This document shows positions 23,053 to 35,957 of a DNA stretch of 38,457 bases, in pieces (the first letter of the stretch is position 1; each line of letters opens with the position of its first letter). Under the pieces are notes generated by a model that was not told the origin of the DNA, did no database searches, and saw only the letters and a program-made list of their open reading frames with translations. Made by a program: the position numbers and the translations under genes. Source of the stretch: Rhodoplanes elegans (GTDB lineage Bacteria; Pseudomonadota; Alphaproteobacteria; Rhizobiales; Xanthobacteraceae); contig NZ_NHSK01000085.1 of NCBI RefSeq assembly GCF_016653355.1, positions 1-38,457 of the forward strand, written 5' to 3'.

Positions 23053-23058
23053 CCTCCT
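23053..23058 (-). promoter_or_regulatory. Shine-Dalgarno site fixing the otsA TTG start
   Basis: A perfect AGGAGG on the minus strand, six bases before the TTG at 23046-23044. Neither an ATG nor a GTG codon at a suitable distance competes with it. Confidence 0.8.
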
Positions 23059-23111
23059 GATGACTGCCCCGACATCTCGGCGCCGGGGACCGACAACTTG
23101 CGCCGTGGAAC

Positions 23112-23136
23112 AACAACTTGGATCGTGTCGGGTTCC
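23112..23136 (-). promoter_or_regulatory. Candidate sigma-EcfG promoter of otsA-malQ
   Basis: Read on the minus strand, GGAAC (23136-23132) is followed after 16 bases by TGTT (23115-23112). The EcfG consensus is GGAAC-N16/17-CGTT, so one base differs. The transcript would begin near 23105, about 60 bases before the otsA start. Confidence 0.55.
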
Positions 23137-23236
23137 GGGCGGAGGACCGGCCGAGCCGTCGCCCCGGCTAGAACCGACCGGTGATTCGGTGCTTCGGCAC
23201 GGGTGCGGCGCAGCCCGACGGTCGAAGCCACGGAAT

Positions 23237-23261
23237 GGAACCGCAGCGCGGCTGATTCGTT
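23237..23261 (+). promoter_or_regulatory. Sigma-EcfG promoter of the glgE operon
   Basis: GGAAC (23237-23241), 16 bases, CGTT (23258-23261): an exact match to the promoter consensus of the alphaproteobacterial general stress sigma factor EcfG. The predicted start is near 23268, about 65 bases before glgE. Confidence 0.75.
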
Positions 23262-23332
23262 TTCGTTCGCCGTCGGGTAGCGCCGTCGGGTAACCTCGGC
23301 ACACGACCCTCGACACACGAACATGGTCGATC

Positions 23333-25315
23333 ATGACGCACGATCCGCGCCTCACCTCGGCCCTGGACGCGACGCCGCTGGATTCGGACGTCTATGGTCG
23401 CCGCTACGTCATCGAGGACGTCTATCCGACTGTCGATTCCGGCCGGCACCCGGTGAAGCGGATGGTCGGCGAGCCGGTCGACGTGTGGGCCGACATCTTT
23501 CGTGACGGTCACGAGGTGACGGTGGCGGCGCTGCGCTGGCGGCGCGAGGGCGAGCGCGGCTGGTGGACGGCGCCGATGCTGCATGTCGAGAACGACCGCT
23601 GGCACGGGACCTTCGTCCCGATCGAGCTCGGCCGCCACGTCTTCGCGATCGAGGCCTGGACCAGCGGATTCGCCACCTGGCGCCGCGACACGCTCGCCAA
23701 GCAGCGGGCCGGACAGGACGTCGCGCTCGAGCTGCAGGAGGGCCGCGCCCTGGTCGCGGCGGCGCTGCCGCGCGCCGGCGACACGGCCGGCAAGCTGCAG
23801 GCCGCCCTGAACCTGTTCGATGCGAGCCGGGACGCGCGGCCGCTGCTTGCCGCCGATCTCGCCGCCGCGATGGCGGCGGTCGAGCCGCGCCCCGATCTCA
23901 CCTGGAGCCAGCCGTTCCCGATGATGATCGAGCGGGCGCGGGCCCGCGCCGGCGCGTGGTACGAGCTGTTCCCGCGCAACGAGACCGACGATCCGGCCCG
24001 TCACGGCACCTTCGACGACGTCGTCGCGCGGCTGCCCGACATCGCCGCGATGGGCTTCGATGTTCTGTACTTTCCCCCGATCCACCCGATCGGGACGACG
24101 AACCGCAAGGGCAAGAACAATGCGCTGATCGGGACGCCGGACGATCCCGGCAGCCCCTACGCGATCGGTGCCGCCGAGGGCGGCCACGACGCCATCCACC
24201 CGGCGCTCGGGACGCTCGACGACTTCCGCCGCCTGGTCGCGGCGGCGCGCGGCCACGGGCTCGAGATCGCGCTCGACTTCGCGACGCAATGCTCGCCCGA
24301 CCATCCGTGGATCAGACAGCATCCGGAATGGTTCAAGTGGCGGCCCGACGGGTCGATGAAATACGCCGAGAACCCGCCGAAGAAGTACGAGGACATCACC
24401 AACCCGGACTTCTACTGCGCCGACCGCGTGGCGCTGTGGCAGGCGCTGCGCGACGTCGTGCTGTTCTGGGCCGAGCAGGGCGTCCGCATCATCCGGGTCG
24501 ACAATCCGCACACCAAGCCGTTCCCGTTCTGGGAGTGGATGATCCGCGACGTGCAGGCGCGCTTTCCCGACCTGATCTTCCTGTCGGAGGCCTTCACGCG
24601 CCCGAAGGTCATGAAGGCGCTGGCGAAGCTCGGCTTCTCGCAGTCCTACACCTACTTCACCTGGCGGACCGGCAAGGACGAGCTCTCCGCCTACATGGTG
24701 GAGCTGATGCGACATCCGGAGCGGGAGTATTTTCGCCCGAACTTCTTCGTCAACACGCCCGACATCCTGCCCTATCATCTGCAGGGCGGGGAGCCGTGGA
24801 TGTTCAAGTCGCGGGTCGCGCTCGCCGCGACGCTCGCGGGCAGCTATGGTGTGTTCGCCGGCTTCGAGCTCCTCGAGCATGTGCCGCTCGCGCCCGGCAA
24901 GGAGGAGTATCTCGATTCCGACAAGTACGAGATCAGGCCGCGCGACTGGAACGCGCCCGGCAACATCAAGGATTACATCGCGATGCTCAACGGCGTCCGC
25001 CGCGCCAATCCGGCGCTTCAGCAGACGTCGAACTTCGCGTTCGCGCTGGTCGACAGTCCGAACGTGATCGGCTTCGTGAAGGAATCGGTCGGACGCGACA
25101 ACGTCGTCGCGGCGGCCGTCGCGCTCGCGCCCGGCCGCCACGACGTGTGGCTGCATTTCGGCGACATGCGGATCGGTCCGGAGGACGCGCGTCGGCCGGT
25201 GCGGGCGGTCGAGAATCTCGTCACCGGCGAGTGGCGGCTGGTCGAATGGGGCGGGGTGCGCCTCGCCATCGACGCCGACCGGGACCCCGCCGTGCTCCTG
25301 CGTTGCGTCGCCTGA
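23333..25315 (+). CDS. glgE: Alpha-1,4-glucan:maltose-1-phosphate maltosyltransferase (GH13_3)
   Basis: A 660-residue enzyme that adds maltosyl units from maltose 1-phosphate to the non-reducing ends of alpha-glucan. It opens with the GlgE-type N-terminal domain (RRYVIEDVYPTVDSGRHPVKR, GEPVDVWADIFRDGH). The catalytic barrel shows YELFPRNETDDPARHGTFDD, YFPPIHPIGTTNRKGKNN, nucleophile D390 in IIRVDNPHTKPFPFWEW and acid E419 in FLSEAFTRPKVM. The length is normal. It is the first gene of a five-gene operon and lies directly behind an exact EcfG-type promoter. The start at 23333 lacks a strong ribosome site, but the conserved domain starts about 24 residues in. Confidence 0.95.
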   Translation: MTHDPRLTSALDATPLDSDVYGRRYVIEDVYPTVDSGRHPVKRMVGEPVDVWADIFRDGHEVTVAALRWRREGERGWWTAPMLHVENDRWHGTFVPIELGRHVFAIEAWTSGFATWRRDTLAKQRAGQDVALELQEGRALVAAALPRAGDTAGKLQAALNLFDASRDARPLLAADLAAAMAAVEPRPDLTWSQPFPMMIERARARAGAWYELFPRNETDDPARHGTFDDVVARLPDIAAMGFDVLYFPPIHPIGTTNRKGKNNALIGTPDDPGSPYAIGAAEGGHDAIHPALGTLDDFRRLVAAARGHGLEIALDFATQCSPDHPWIRQHPEWFKWRPDGSMKYAENPPKKYEDITNPDFYCADRVALWQALRDVVLFWAEQGVRIIRVDNPHTKPFPFWEWMIRDVQARFPDLIFLSEAFTRPKVMKALAKLGFSQSYTYFTWRTGKDELSAYMVELMRHPEREYFRPNFFVNTPDILPYHLQGGEPWMFKSRVALAATLAGSYGVFAGFELLEHVPLAPGKEEYLDSDKYEIRPRDWNAPGNIKDYIAMLNGVRRANPALQQTSNFAFALVDSPNVIGFVKESVGRDNVVAAAVALAPGRHDVWLHFGDMRIGPEDARRPVRAVENLVTGEWRLVEWGGVRLAIDADRDPAVLLRCVA

Positions 25316-25367
25316 TCGCGGTGTGCCTCGATCGCCGGACGACCCCCGTCAACAGCCTCGGAAGCCC

Positions 25368-28678
<3,311 letters not shown>

Positions 28679-28682
<4 letters not shown>

Positions 28683-30841
28683 CTGAAGTCGTGACCCCGG
28701 AGGCTCATGCCATCATCGGCGGTTATCACGCCGATCCCTTCCGTTATCTCGGTCCCCATGTCGATCATGGCCAGCCGATCGTCCGCGTCTACCTGCCGGG
28801 CGCCCGGCAGGTTCGGGTCCGCTATCCGGACGGGCAGGAGGCCGAGCTCAAGCGTCTCCACGACGCCGGACTGTTCTCCGGCCCGGTGCCGTCGAACGGC
28901 CGCGACTACCGGCTGCTGGCGACATGGGGCAAGAGCGCGGCGATCGAGCTCGACGACCCCTACCGATTCGGCCCGGTGTTCTCCGACCTCGATCTGTATC
29001 TGATGGGCGAGGGGACGCACCTGCAGATCTACGACCGCCTCGGCGCCCACACGATGGTGCACGAGGGCGTCCCGGGCGTCGCCTTCGGCGTGTTCGCGCC
29101 GAACGCCCGCCGGGTCAGCGTGGTCGGCGACTTCAACTTCTGGGACGGCCGCCGCCACGCCATGCGGGTGCGTGGCAACGGCTTCTGGGAGATCTTCATT
29201 CCCGACGTGAAGCCGGGCGACAAGTACAAGTACGAGATCATCGGGCCGCACTCCTCGGCGCCGCTCCTCAAGGCCGACCCCTACGCCTTCTCGGCCGAGG
29301 TGCGTCCGCTCACCGCCTCGGTGATCGTCGATCCGGCGAGCCTGCCGCAGATCACGCCCGGCCCCGCCGGCATCAACCGGCACGACGCGCCGATCTCGAT
29401 CTACGAGGTCCATCTCGGCTCGTGGCGGCGCAATCCGTACCTCAACAACTCCTGGCTCACCTATCGCGAGCTCGCCGAGCAGCTGCCCCAATACGTCGCC
29501 GACATGGGCTTCACCCATATCGAGCTGCTGCCGATCGCCGAGCACCCGTTCGACGCCTCGTGGGGCTACCAGCCGACCGGCCTCTACGCGCCCACCAGCC
29601 GGTTCGGAACGCCGCACGACTTCGCCTGCATGGTCGACGCGTTCCACAAGCACGGCGTCGGCGTCATCCTCGACTGGGTGCCGGGCCACTTCCCGGACGA
29701 CGCCCACGGCCTCGCCCAGTTCGACGGCACCGCGCTCTACGAGCACGCCAATGCGATGCAGGGCCGACACCTCGACTGGAACACGCTGATCTACAATTTC
29801 GGCCGCCGCGAGGTGGCGAACTTCCTGGTCGCCAACGCGCTGTTCTGGATGGAGCGCTACAAGATCGACGGCCTGCGCGTCGACGCCGTCGCCTCGATGC
29901 TCTATCTCGACTACTCGCGGCCCGAGGGCGGCTGGATCCCCAACAAGTACGGCGGCCGCGAGAACCTCGAGGCGATCGATCTCCTGCGCCGCTTCAACAC
30001 CGAGGTGTTCGGCAGTTTCCCGAACGCGACCACCATGGCGGAGGAGTCGACCGCCTGGCCGATGGTGTCGCGTCCGGCCGACATCGGCGGGCTCGGTTTC
30101 GGCTTCAAGTGGAACATGGGGTGGATGCACGACACCCTGCGTTACATGTCGAAGGACCCGATCTATCGCAAGCATCACCACGGCGACGTCACCTTCGGGA
30201 TGCTGTACGCGTTCTTCGAGAATTTCGTGCTGCCGCTGTCCCACGACGAGGTGGTGCACGGAAAGGGCTCGATCTTCGGCCGCATGCCGGGTGATCGCTG
30301 GCAGAAGTTCGCCAATCTGCGCGCCTACTACACGTTCATGTACGGTCACCCGGGCAAGAAGCTCCTGTTCATGGGCGGCGAGTTCGCCCAGGAGCGCGAG
30401 TGGCAGCACGACCACAGCCTCGACTGGCACCTGCTCGAGGACAAGCACCACGCCGGCGTCCAGTCGCTCATTCGCGACCTCAACCGCCTCTACAAGACGC
30501 TGCCGGCCCTGCATCAGCTCGATGCGGAGCCCGGTGGCTTCGAGTGGCTGGTCGTCGACGACGCCGACAACAGCGTCTTCGCCTGGCTGCGCCGCGGCCG
30601 CGATCCGGGCTCGGTCTGTCTCGTCGCCGTCAACTTCACGCCGGCGCCGCGGGAGAACTACCGCCTGCGGGTGCCGTTCGGCGGCGGCTGGCGCGAGGTG
30701 TTCAACTCCGACGCCGAGATCTACGGCGGCGGCAATATCGGCAACGGTGGCCGCATCCAGGCCGAAGACACCGACCACGGCGCCGTGCTGAACCTGGTGC
30801 TGCCGCCGCTCGCCGGGATCGTGCTGGTTCCGGAGGCGTGA
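28679..30841 (+). CDS. glgB: 1,4-alpha-glucan branching enzyme
   Basis: A 720-residue enzyme adding alpha-1,6 branches to glucan. It has an N-terminal GlgB region ([11 protein letters not shown]), a CBM48 at about residues 125-220 ([30 protein letters not shown]), and a GH13_9 barrel with nucleophile D402 in [17 protein letters not shown], acid E455 in [11 protein letters not shown], and [11 protein letters not shown]. The length matches E. coli GlgB closely. ATGA overlap with treS indicates translational coupling; glgX starts four bases after its stop. Confidence 0.96.
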
Positions 30842-30845
30842 CGTC

Positions 30846-32924
30846 ATGAGGGTCGAGCCGGGCGCGCCGTATCCGCTCGGCGCGACCTTCGACGGCCGCG
30901 GAACGAACTTCGCGATCTTCTCGGCCAATGCCGAGAAGATCGAACTCTGCTTGTTCGACAACAGCGGGCGGCGCGAGACGGATCGCATCGTCCTGCCGGC
31001 CGTGACCGAGGACGTCTGGCACGCCTATCTGCCCCAGGTCGTTCCCGGGCAGGTCTACGGCTATCGCGTCTACGGACCCTACGATCCGGAGCGCGGCCAC
31101 CGCTTCAATCCGCACAAGCTGCTGCTCGACCCCTATGCCAAGCGGCTGACCGGGCACTTCGTCTGGAGCGACGCGCATTTCGCGTACCGGATGCGCAGCG
31201 CCCGCGCGGATCTCTCCTTCGACAAGCGCGACAATGCCCGCGGAGTTCCGAAGGCGGTCGTCGTCGACGACGCCTTCACCTGGGGCCGCCATCCGCGGCC
31301 CGCGGTGCCGTGGCATTCGACCGTGATCTACGAGGCGCATGTCCGCGGCCTCACCATGCAGCGCGAGGACGTGCCGTCGCATCTGCGCGGCTCGTTCCGC
31401 GGGCTCGCCGCGCCGGCGATGATCGAGCACTACAAGCGGCTCGGCATCACGGCGATCGAGCTGCTGCCCGTGCACGCCTTCGTCGACGAGCGCATGCTGG
31501 TCGACAAGGGGCTGCGCCAGTACTGGGGCTACGGCACGGTCGGCTTCTTCGCCCCGGAGCCGCGCTACGGCACGCCGGAGACCGGCGTCGAAGACTTCAA
31601 GTCGATGGTCGGCCAGCTCCACGACGCGGGGATCGAGGTCTATCTCGACGTCGTCTACAATCACACGGGCGAGGGCAATCATCTCGGCCCCACGCTGTCG
31701 TTCCGCGGCATCGACAACGCCTCGTACTACTGGCTGCGGCCGAACGCGCCGCGCTACTACGAGGACTTCACCGGCTGCGGCAACTCGCTCAACCTCACCC
31801 ATCCGCGCGTCCTGCAGATGGTGATGGACTCGTTGCGGTACTGGGTCGAGCAGTGCCACGTCGACGGCTTCCGCTTCGACCTCGCGACGACGCTCGGGCG
31901 CGAGCCGCACGGCTTCGACCCGACCTCCGGCTTCTTCGCCGCGATCGGCCAGGACCCGGTGCTGTCGCGCGTGAAGCTGATCGCCGAGCCCTGGGACATC
32001 GGGCTCGGTGGCTATCAGCTCGGCGGCTTCCCGCCCGGCTGGTCGGAATGGAACGACCAGTTCCGCCGCACCGCGCGGTCGTTCTGGCGCGGCGACGCCA
32101 ACCAGATCCGCGACCTCGCGGCGCGCGTCACCGGCTCGGCCGATCGCTTTCGTCACCGCCGCCGCATGCCGCGCGCCAGCGTCAACCACGTCACGGTGCA
32201 CGACGGCTTCACGCTCGCCGACCTCGTGAGCTATGCGCGCAAGCACAACGAGGCGAACGGCGAGGGCAACCGCGACGGCTCCGACGACAACATCAGCGCC
32301 AACTGGGGTGTCGAGGGGCCGACCTCCGACAAGGAGATCCGCGAGATCCGCCGCCGCGTGCGCAGCGGCCTCCTGGCGACCCTGTTCCTGTCGCAGGGCG
32401 TGCCGCTGATGCTGGCCGGCGACGAGGTCGGCAACTCGCAGAGCGGCAACAACAACGCCTATTGCCAGGACAACGAGATCGGCTGGGTCGACTGGTCCGG
32501 CCTCGGCCGCGACGGCGACGATATCGTCGCGCTGGTCGAGAAGCTGACGGCGCTGCGGCGCGACTACCCGCAGCTCCAGGGCCGGCGCTGGCTGGTCGGC
32601 CGCCGCGGCGACCAGTACGACGTGAAATGGCTGACCCCCGGTGGAACCGAGATGGACGGTGCGGATTGGGCCTTTGCGGAAGCGAGGTTCCTGTCCTACG
32701 TGCTCGCCCCGCTCGATCCCTCGGGTGCTCCTTTGCTGATCCTGCTCAACGCGGCCGCTCATCCGGTCGATTTCGTGCTGCCGAAATGGCCCGACTGCGC
32801 GGCCTGGACCCGGGTGCTGGCGACCGTCGCGCCCGACGAGGGCAAGGCCGATGCGCCGCCGAAGCCCGGCATGAAGCTGGCGGCACCCTCGCGCTCCGTC
32901 ACCGTCTTCGCGGGAACGCCGTGA
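30846..32924 (+). CDS. glgX: Glycogen debranching enzyme GlgX/TreX
   Basis: A 692-residue GH13_11 enzyme that cleaves alpha-1,6 branches of glycogen. CBM48 is at the N-terminus (PYPLGATFDGRGTNFAIFSANAEKIELCLFD). The barrel carries VYNHTGEGN, nucleophile D345 in GFRFDLATTLGRE, acid E381 in LIAEPWDIG, and NHVTVHDGFTLADLVSYARKHNEANGE. GDEVGNSQSGNNNAYCQDNEI is the late family signature. It lies four bases after glgB and 70 bases before treY. In treY-containing clusters this enzyme is often called treX; the sequence does not separate the two names. Confidence 0.94.
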   Translation: MRVEPGAPYPLGATFDGRGTNFAIFSANAEKIELCLFDNSGRRETDRIVLPAVTEDVWHAYLPQVVPGQVYGYRVYGPYDPERGHRFNPHKLLLDPYAKRLTGHFVWSDAHFAYRMRSARADLSFDKRDNARGVPKAVVVDDAFTWGRHPRPAVPWHSTVIYEAHVRGLTMQREDVPSHLRGSFRGLAAPAMIEHYKRLGITAIELLPVHAFVDERMLVDKGLRQYWGYGTVGFFAPEPRYGTPETGVEDFKSMVGQLHDAGIEVYLDVVYNHTGEGNHLGPTLSFRGIDNASYYWLRPNAPRYYEDFTGCGNSLNLTHPRVLQMVMDSLRYWVEQCHVDGFRFDLATTLGREPHGFDPTSGFFAAIGQDPVLSRVKLIAEPWDIGLGGYQLGGFPPGWSEWNDQFRRTARSFWRGDANQIRDLAARVTGSADRFRHRRRMPRASVNHVTVHDGFTLADLVSYARKHNEANGEGNRDGSDDNISANWGVEGPTSDKEIREIRRRVRSGLLATLFLSQGVPLMLAGDEVGNSQSGNNNAYCQDNEIGWVDWSGLGRDGDDIVALVEKLTALRRDYPQLQGRRWLVGRRGDQYDVKWLTPGGTEMDGADWAFAEARFLSYVLAPLDPSGAPLLILLNAAAHPVDFVLPKWPDCAAWTRVLATVAPDEGKADAPPKPGMKLAAPSRSVTVFAGTP

Positions 32925-32984
32925 CGTCCGCGCCGGCTTCGGCCGGCGCCGCGCATGCTGCTTCAGCGAGTCCCGCCCCGTGCC

Positions 32985-32990
32985 AGGAGG
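32985..32990 (+). promoter_or_regulatory. Shine-Dalgarno site of treY
   Basis: AGGAGG four bases before the ATG at 32995. It decides for this ATG and against the in-frame GTG at 32980. Confidence 0.75.
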
Positions 32991-32994
32991 CCCG

Positions 32995-35811
32995 ATGCCG
33001 CCCGTCGTTCCGACCGCGACCTATCGGCTGCAGCTCTCGTCCAAGCTCGGCTTCGACGATGCCGCCGCGCTGGTGCCGTATCTGAAGAGCCTCGGCGTCA
33101 GTCATCTCTACGCCTCGCCGTTCCTGAAGGCGCGCGCCGGCTCGACCCACGGCTACGACATCGTCGACCACGACGCCCTCAATCCCGAGTTCGGCGGCGA
33201 CGAGGCCTTCGACCGCCTATCCGAAGCGTTGGCGAAGGCCGACATCGGCCTCATCCTCGACTTCGTGCCGAACCACATGGGCGTCGGCTACGCCGACAAC
33301 GCGTGGTGGCTCGACGTGCTCGAATGGGGCCAGAAGTCGCCGCATGCCGCCTCCTTTGACATCGAGTGGGAGACGCTGCCGTACCGCCCGAACGGCGGCC
33401 TGCTGATCCCGGTCCTCGGCAAGTCCTACGGCGAGGCGCTCGACGACGGCGATCTCGTGCTGAAATACGACGCCGGCGAAGGCTCGTTCTCGGTCTGGTA
33501 TTTCGAGCATCGGCTGCCGATCCGGCCGAACCGCTACGGCGACATCCTGAAGACCGTGGTGGCGGAGGCGGGCGCCGCCGACACCGACGCCGGGCGAAAG
33601 CTGCTGGCGCTGGCGAACCGCTTCCCCGATCCGAACGAGCCGAGCCGCGAGCACGCGCCCGCCTTCAAGGCCGAGCTCGCCGCCGTGCCGGGCGGCGCCG
33701 AGGTGATCGAGCGCGGGCTCGCCGCCTACCGGCCGGGGGCCGCCGACCCGACCCGGCTGCACCGCCTGCTGGAGCGCCAGCACTACCGCGTGGCCCACTG
33801 GCGCGTGGCCTTCACCGAGATCAACTACCGGCGCTTCTTCGACATCAACGATCTCGCCGGGATCAAGGTCGAGAACCTCGCGACCTTCGACGCCGCGCAC
33901 CGCCGTGTGTTGCAGCTCGTCCGCGACGGCCGCCTGCACGGCCTGCGGCTCGATCACGTCGACGGCCTGCTCGATCCGGTGCAGTACGCGCGCCGTCTGT
34001 CGCGGGTCGTGCGCGCCGTGCGGCCCGGGCCCGCACGCACCCAGCCCTTCTACATCGTCGCGGAGAAGATCCTCGCCGAGGGCGAGCCGATGCCGGCCAT
34101 GCCGGGCATCGCCGGCACCACCGGCTACGACGTGCTCAACGACATCGTCCGGGTGCTGCTCGACGATGCCGGCATGCCGCGGCTCGATGCGCTCTATCGC
34201 GACATTCTCGGCGAGCGGCAGGACTTCGAACGCATCGTCGAGGACGCCAAGCTGCGGGTGCTCGACACCATGCTGGCGTCTGAGTTCACGGTGCTGTGCC
34301 GTCTGCTCGCCCGCATCGCGGCCGGCCACTGGAAGAGCCGCGACTTCACCTTCGAGCGCCTGCGCGCCGCGCTGCAGGCCTACATCGTCCACTTCCCGGT
34401 CTACCGCACCTATATCGGCGCGGGCGGCCAGGTCTCGGCCGAGGACCGGGCCCGGATCGTCGACACGATCACGCGGGCGCGCTCGCGCTGGTACGGCCCC
34501 GACACCGGCGTGCTCGAGTTCCTGCAGGACGTGCTCACCCTCGACCTGATCGCCCCGGGCCGCCAGGGCTACAGCATCCCGCGGGTACGGCGCTTCTCGG
34601 CGAAGGTCCAGCAGCTCACCGGGCCCGTGATGGCGAAGGCGCTCGAGGACACGGCGTTCTATCGCTTCCACCGGCTGATCGCGCTCAACGAGGTGGGCGG
34701 CGAGCCGGTGCTGCCGGCGCTGTCGCCGGGCGAGTTCGACTACCGCATGAAGGCGCGGTTCGTCCATCCGCATGCGATGGTCGCGACCGCGACGCACGAC
34801 ACCAAGCGCGGCGAGGACGCGCGCATGCGCATCCTGTCGATCGCCGAGATCGCGCCCGACTGGGAGGCGGCGGTGCGGCGCTGGCGCCTGCGCAACGAGG
34901 CGGTGATCACCAAGAAGCCGCGCCGGTCGCCGTCCGACGCGCACGAGTACATGCTCTATCAGGCGCTCGTCGGCGTCTGGCCGAACGCTGGCGGCAAGGG
35001 CTCCGGCGGCGCGGATGCCGGCCTCGTCGAGCGGCTGCAGACCTATGCCGTCAAGGCCCTGCGCGAGGGCAAGCAGGAAACGAGCTGGCACAATCCGAAC
35101 GACGCCTACGAGGGCGCCGTCACGGCCTTCATCGCGCGTCTGCTCGACCCCGACGCGTCGTCCGACTTCCTCGCCGACTTCTCCGAGATCGCCGGTCGCA
35201 CGGCGCTGCTCGGCGCCCTGAACAGCCTCTCCCAGCTCGGCCTCAAGATGACGATTCCCGGCGTGCCGGACATCTATCAGGGCACCGAGCTGTGGGACCT
35301 CTCGCTGGTCGATCCCGACAACCGCCGCGCCGTCGATTTCGACGCGCGCAATGCGATGCTGACGGCCATCGGCGAGACGCCGGACTGGGCGGCGCTCGCG
35401 GCTTCGTGGACCGACGGGCGGATCAAGCTCGCGCTGACGCACCGGCTCTTGGAGCTTCGCCGCGCCCTGCCGGCCGTGTTCGCCGACGGCGGCTACGCGC
35501 CGCTGCCCGTGGAAGGCCCGCAGGCCGGTCACGTGCTCGCCTTCGCCCGCACCGGGCGACGTGACGCCGTGATCGTCGCGGTGCTGCGCCACGTCGCGCC
35601 GCTCACCGAGGGGGGCCGGCGCTGGCTCGACGCCGACGGGCTCGACGCCGCCGTGTCGCTCGACGGCTACACGGTCAAGGCGGACGCGCTGCGGCCGGGT
35701 GGGCCGGTCCCGTCCGGCACCGTGCCGGCGAAGGCGCTGTTCGGCCCGCTGCCGGTCGCCGTTCTTCGCGCGACGCACGGGGCGCGCGCCGCCGGGCGGG
35801 CGGCACGCTAG
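32995..35811 (+). CDS. treY: Maltooligosyltrehalose synthase (GH13_26)
   Basis: A 938-residue enzyme that turns the reducing-end alpha-1,4 bond of a maltooligosaccharide into the alpha,alpha-1,1 bond of maltooligosyl-trehalose. The start (VPTATYRLQLSSKLGFDDAA) and HLYASPFLKARAGSTHGYDIVDH are typical. So are NYRRFFDINDLAGIKVE, nucleophile D320 in GLRLDHVDGLLDP, acid E357 in FYIVAEKILAEGEPMP and TATHDTKRGEDARMR. The length is normal for TreY. It is the last gene of the glgE operon. The partner hydrolase TreZ, needed to free trehalose, is not in the window. Confidence 0.95.
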   Translation: MPPVVPTATYRLQLSSKLGFDDAAALVPYLKSLGVSHLYASPFLKARAGSTHGYDIVDHDALNPEFGGDEAFDRLSEALAKADIGLILDFVPNHMGVGYADNAWWLDVLEWGQKSPHAASFDIEWETLPYRPNGGLLIPVLGKSYGEALDDGDLVLKYDAGEGSFSVWYFEHRLPIRPNRYGDILKTVVAEAGAADTDAGRKLLALANRFPDPNEPSREHAPAFKAELAAVPGGAEVIERGLAAYRPGAADPTRLHRLLERQHYRVAHWRVAFTEINYRRFFDINDLAGIKVENLATFDAAHRRVLQLVRDGRLHGLRLDHVDGLLDPVQYARRLSRVVRAVRPGPARTQPFYIVAEKILAEGEPMPAMPGIAGTTGYDVLNDIVRVLLDDAGMPRLDALYRDILGERQDFERIVEDAKLRVLDTMLASEFTVLCRLLARIAAGHWKSRDFTFERLRAALQAYIVHFPVYRTYIGAGGQVSAEDRARIVDTITRARSRWYGPDTGVLEFLQDVLTLDLIAPGRQGYSIPRVRRFSAKVQQLTGPVMAKALEDTAFYRFHRLIALNEVGGEPVLPALSPGEFDYRMKARFVHPHAMVATATHDTKRGEDARMRILSIAEIAPDWEAAVRRWRLRNEAVITKKPRRSPSDAHEYMLYQALVGVWPNAGGKGSGGADAGLVERLQTYAVKALREGKQETSWHNPNDAYEGAVTAFIARLLDPDASSDFLADFSEIAGRTALLGALNSLSQLGLKMTIPGVPDIYQGTELWDLSLVDPDNRRAVDFDARNAMLTAIGETPDWAALAASWTDGRIKLALTHRLLELRRALPAVFADGGYAPLPVEGPQAGHVLAFARTGRRDAVIVAVLRHVAPLTEGGRRWLDADGLDAAVSLDGYTVKADALRPGGPVPSGTVPAKALFGPLPVAVLRATHGARAAGRAAR

Positions 35812-35860
35812 GTCGTCGTCCCGTCGCGTCGCGGGGCTAGGCTCGGCGGTCGGGGGACGT

Positions 35861-35878
35861 TTCCCGCTCATGCGGGAA
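35861..35878. repeat. Short hairpin between treY and the DUF2934 gene
   Basis: TTCCCGC-TCAT-GCGGGAA forms a 7-bp stem 50 bases after the treY stop. There is no T-run. Its right arm overlaps the -35 element (GGAAC, 35875-35879) of the promoter that follows. Confidence 0.4.
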
Positions 35879-35900
35879 CCGCGCCCCCACAGCTCCCGTT
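35875..35900 (+). promoter_or_regulatory. Sigma-EcfG promoter of the DUF2934-GH15 pair
   Basis: GGAAC (35875-35879), 17 bases, CGTT (35897-35900): an exact consensus match with the second allowed spacing. The predicted start is near 35907, about 50 bases before the DUF2934 gene. Confidence 0.72.
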
Positions 35901-35957
35901 CTCGACATCGATATCGTTTCGCACAAGTGGCCCGAAGAGACGTGGCAGGAGCCCCCC

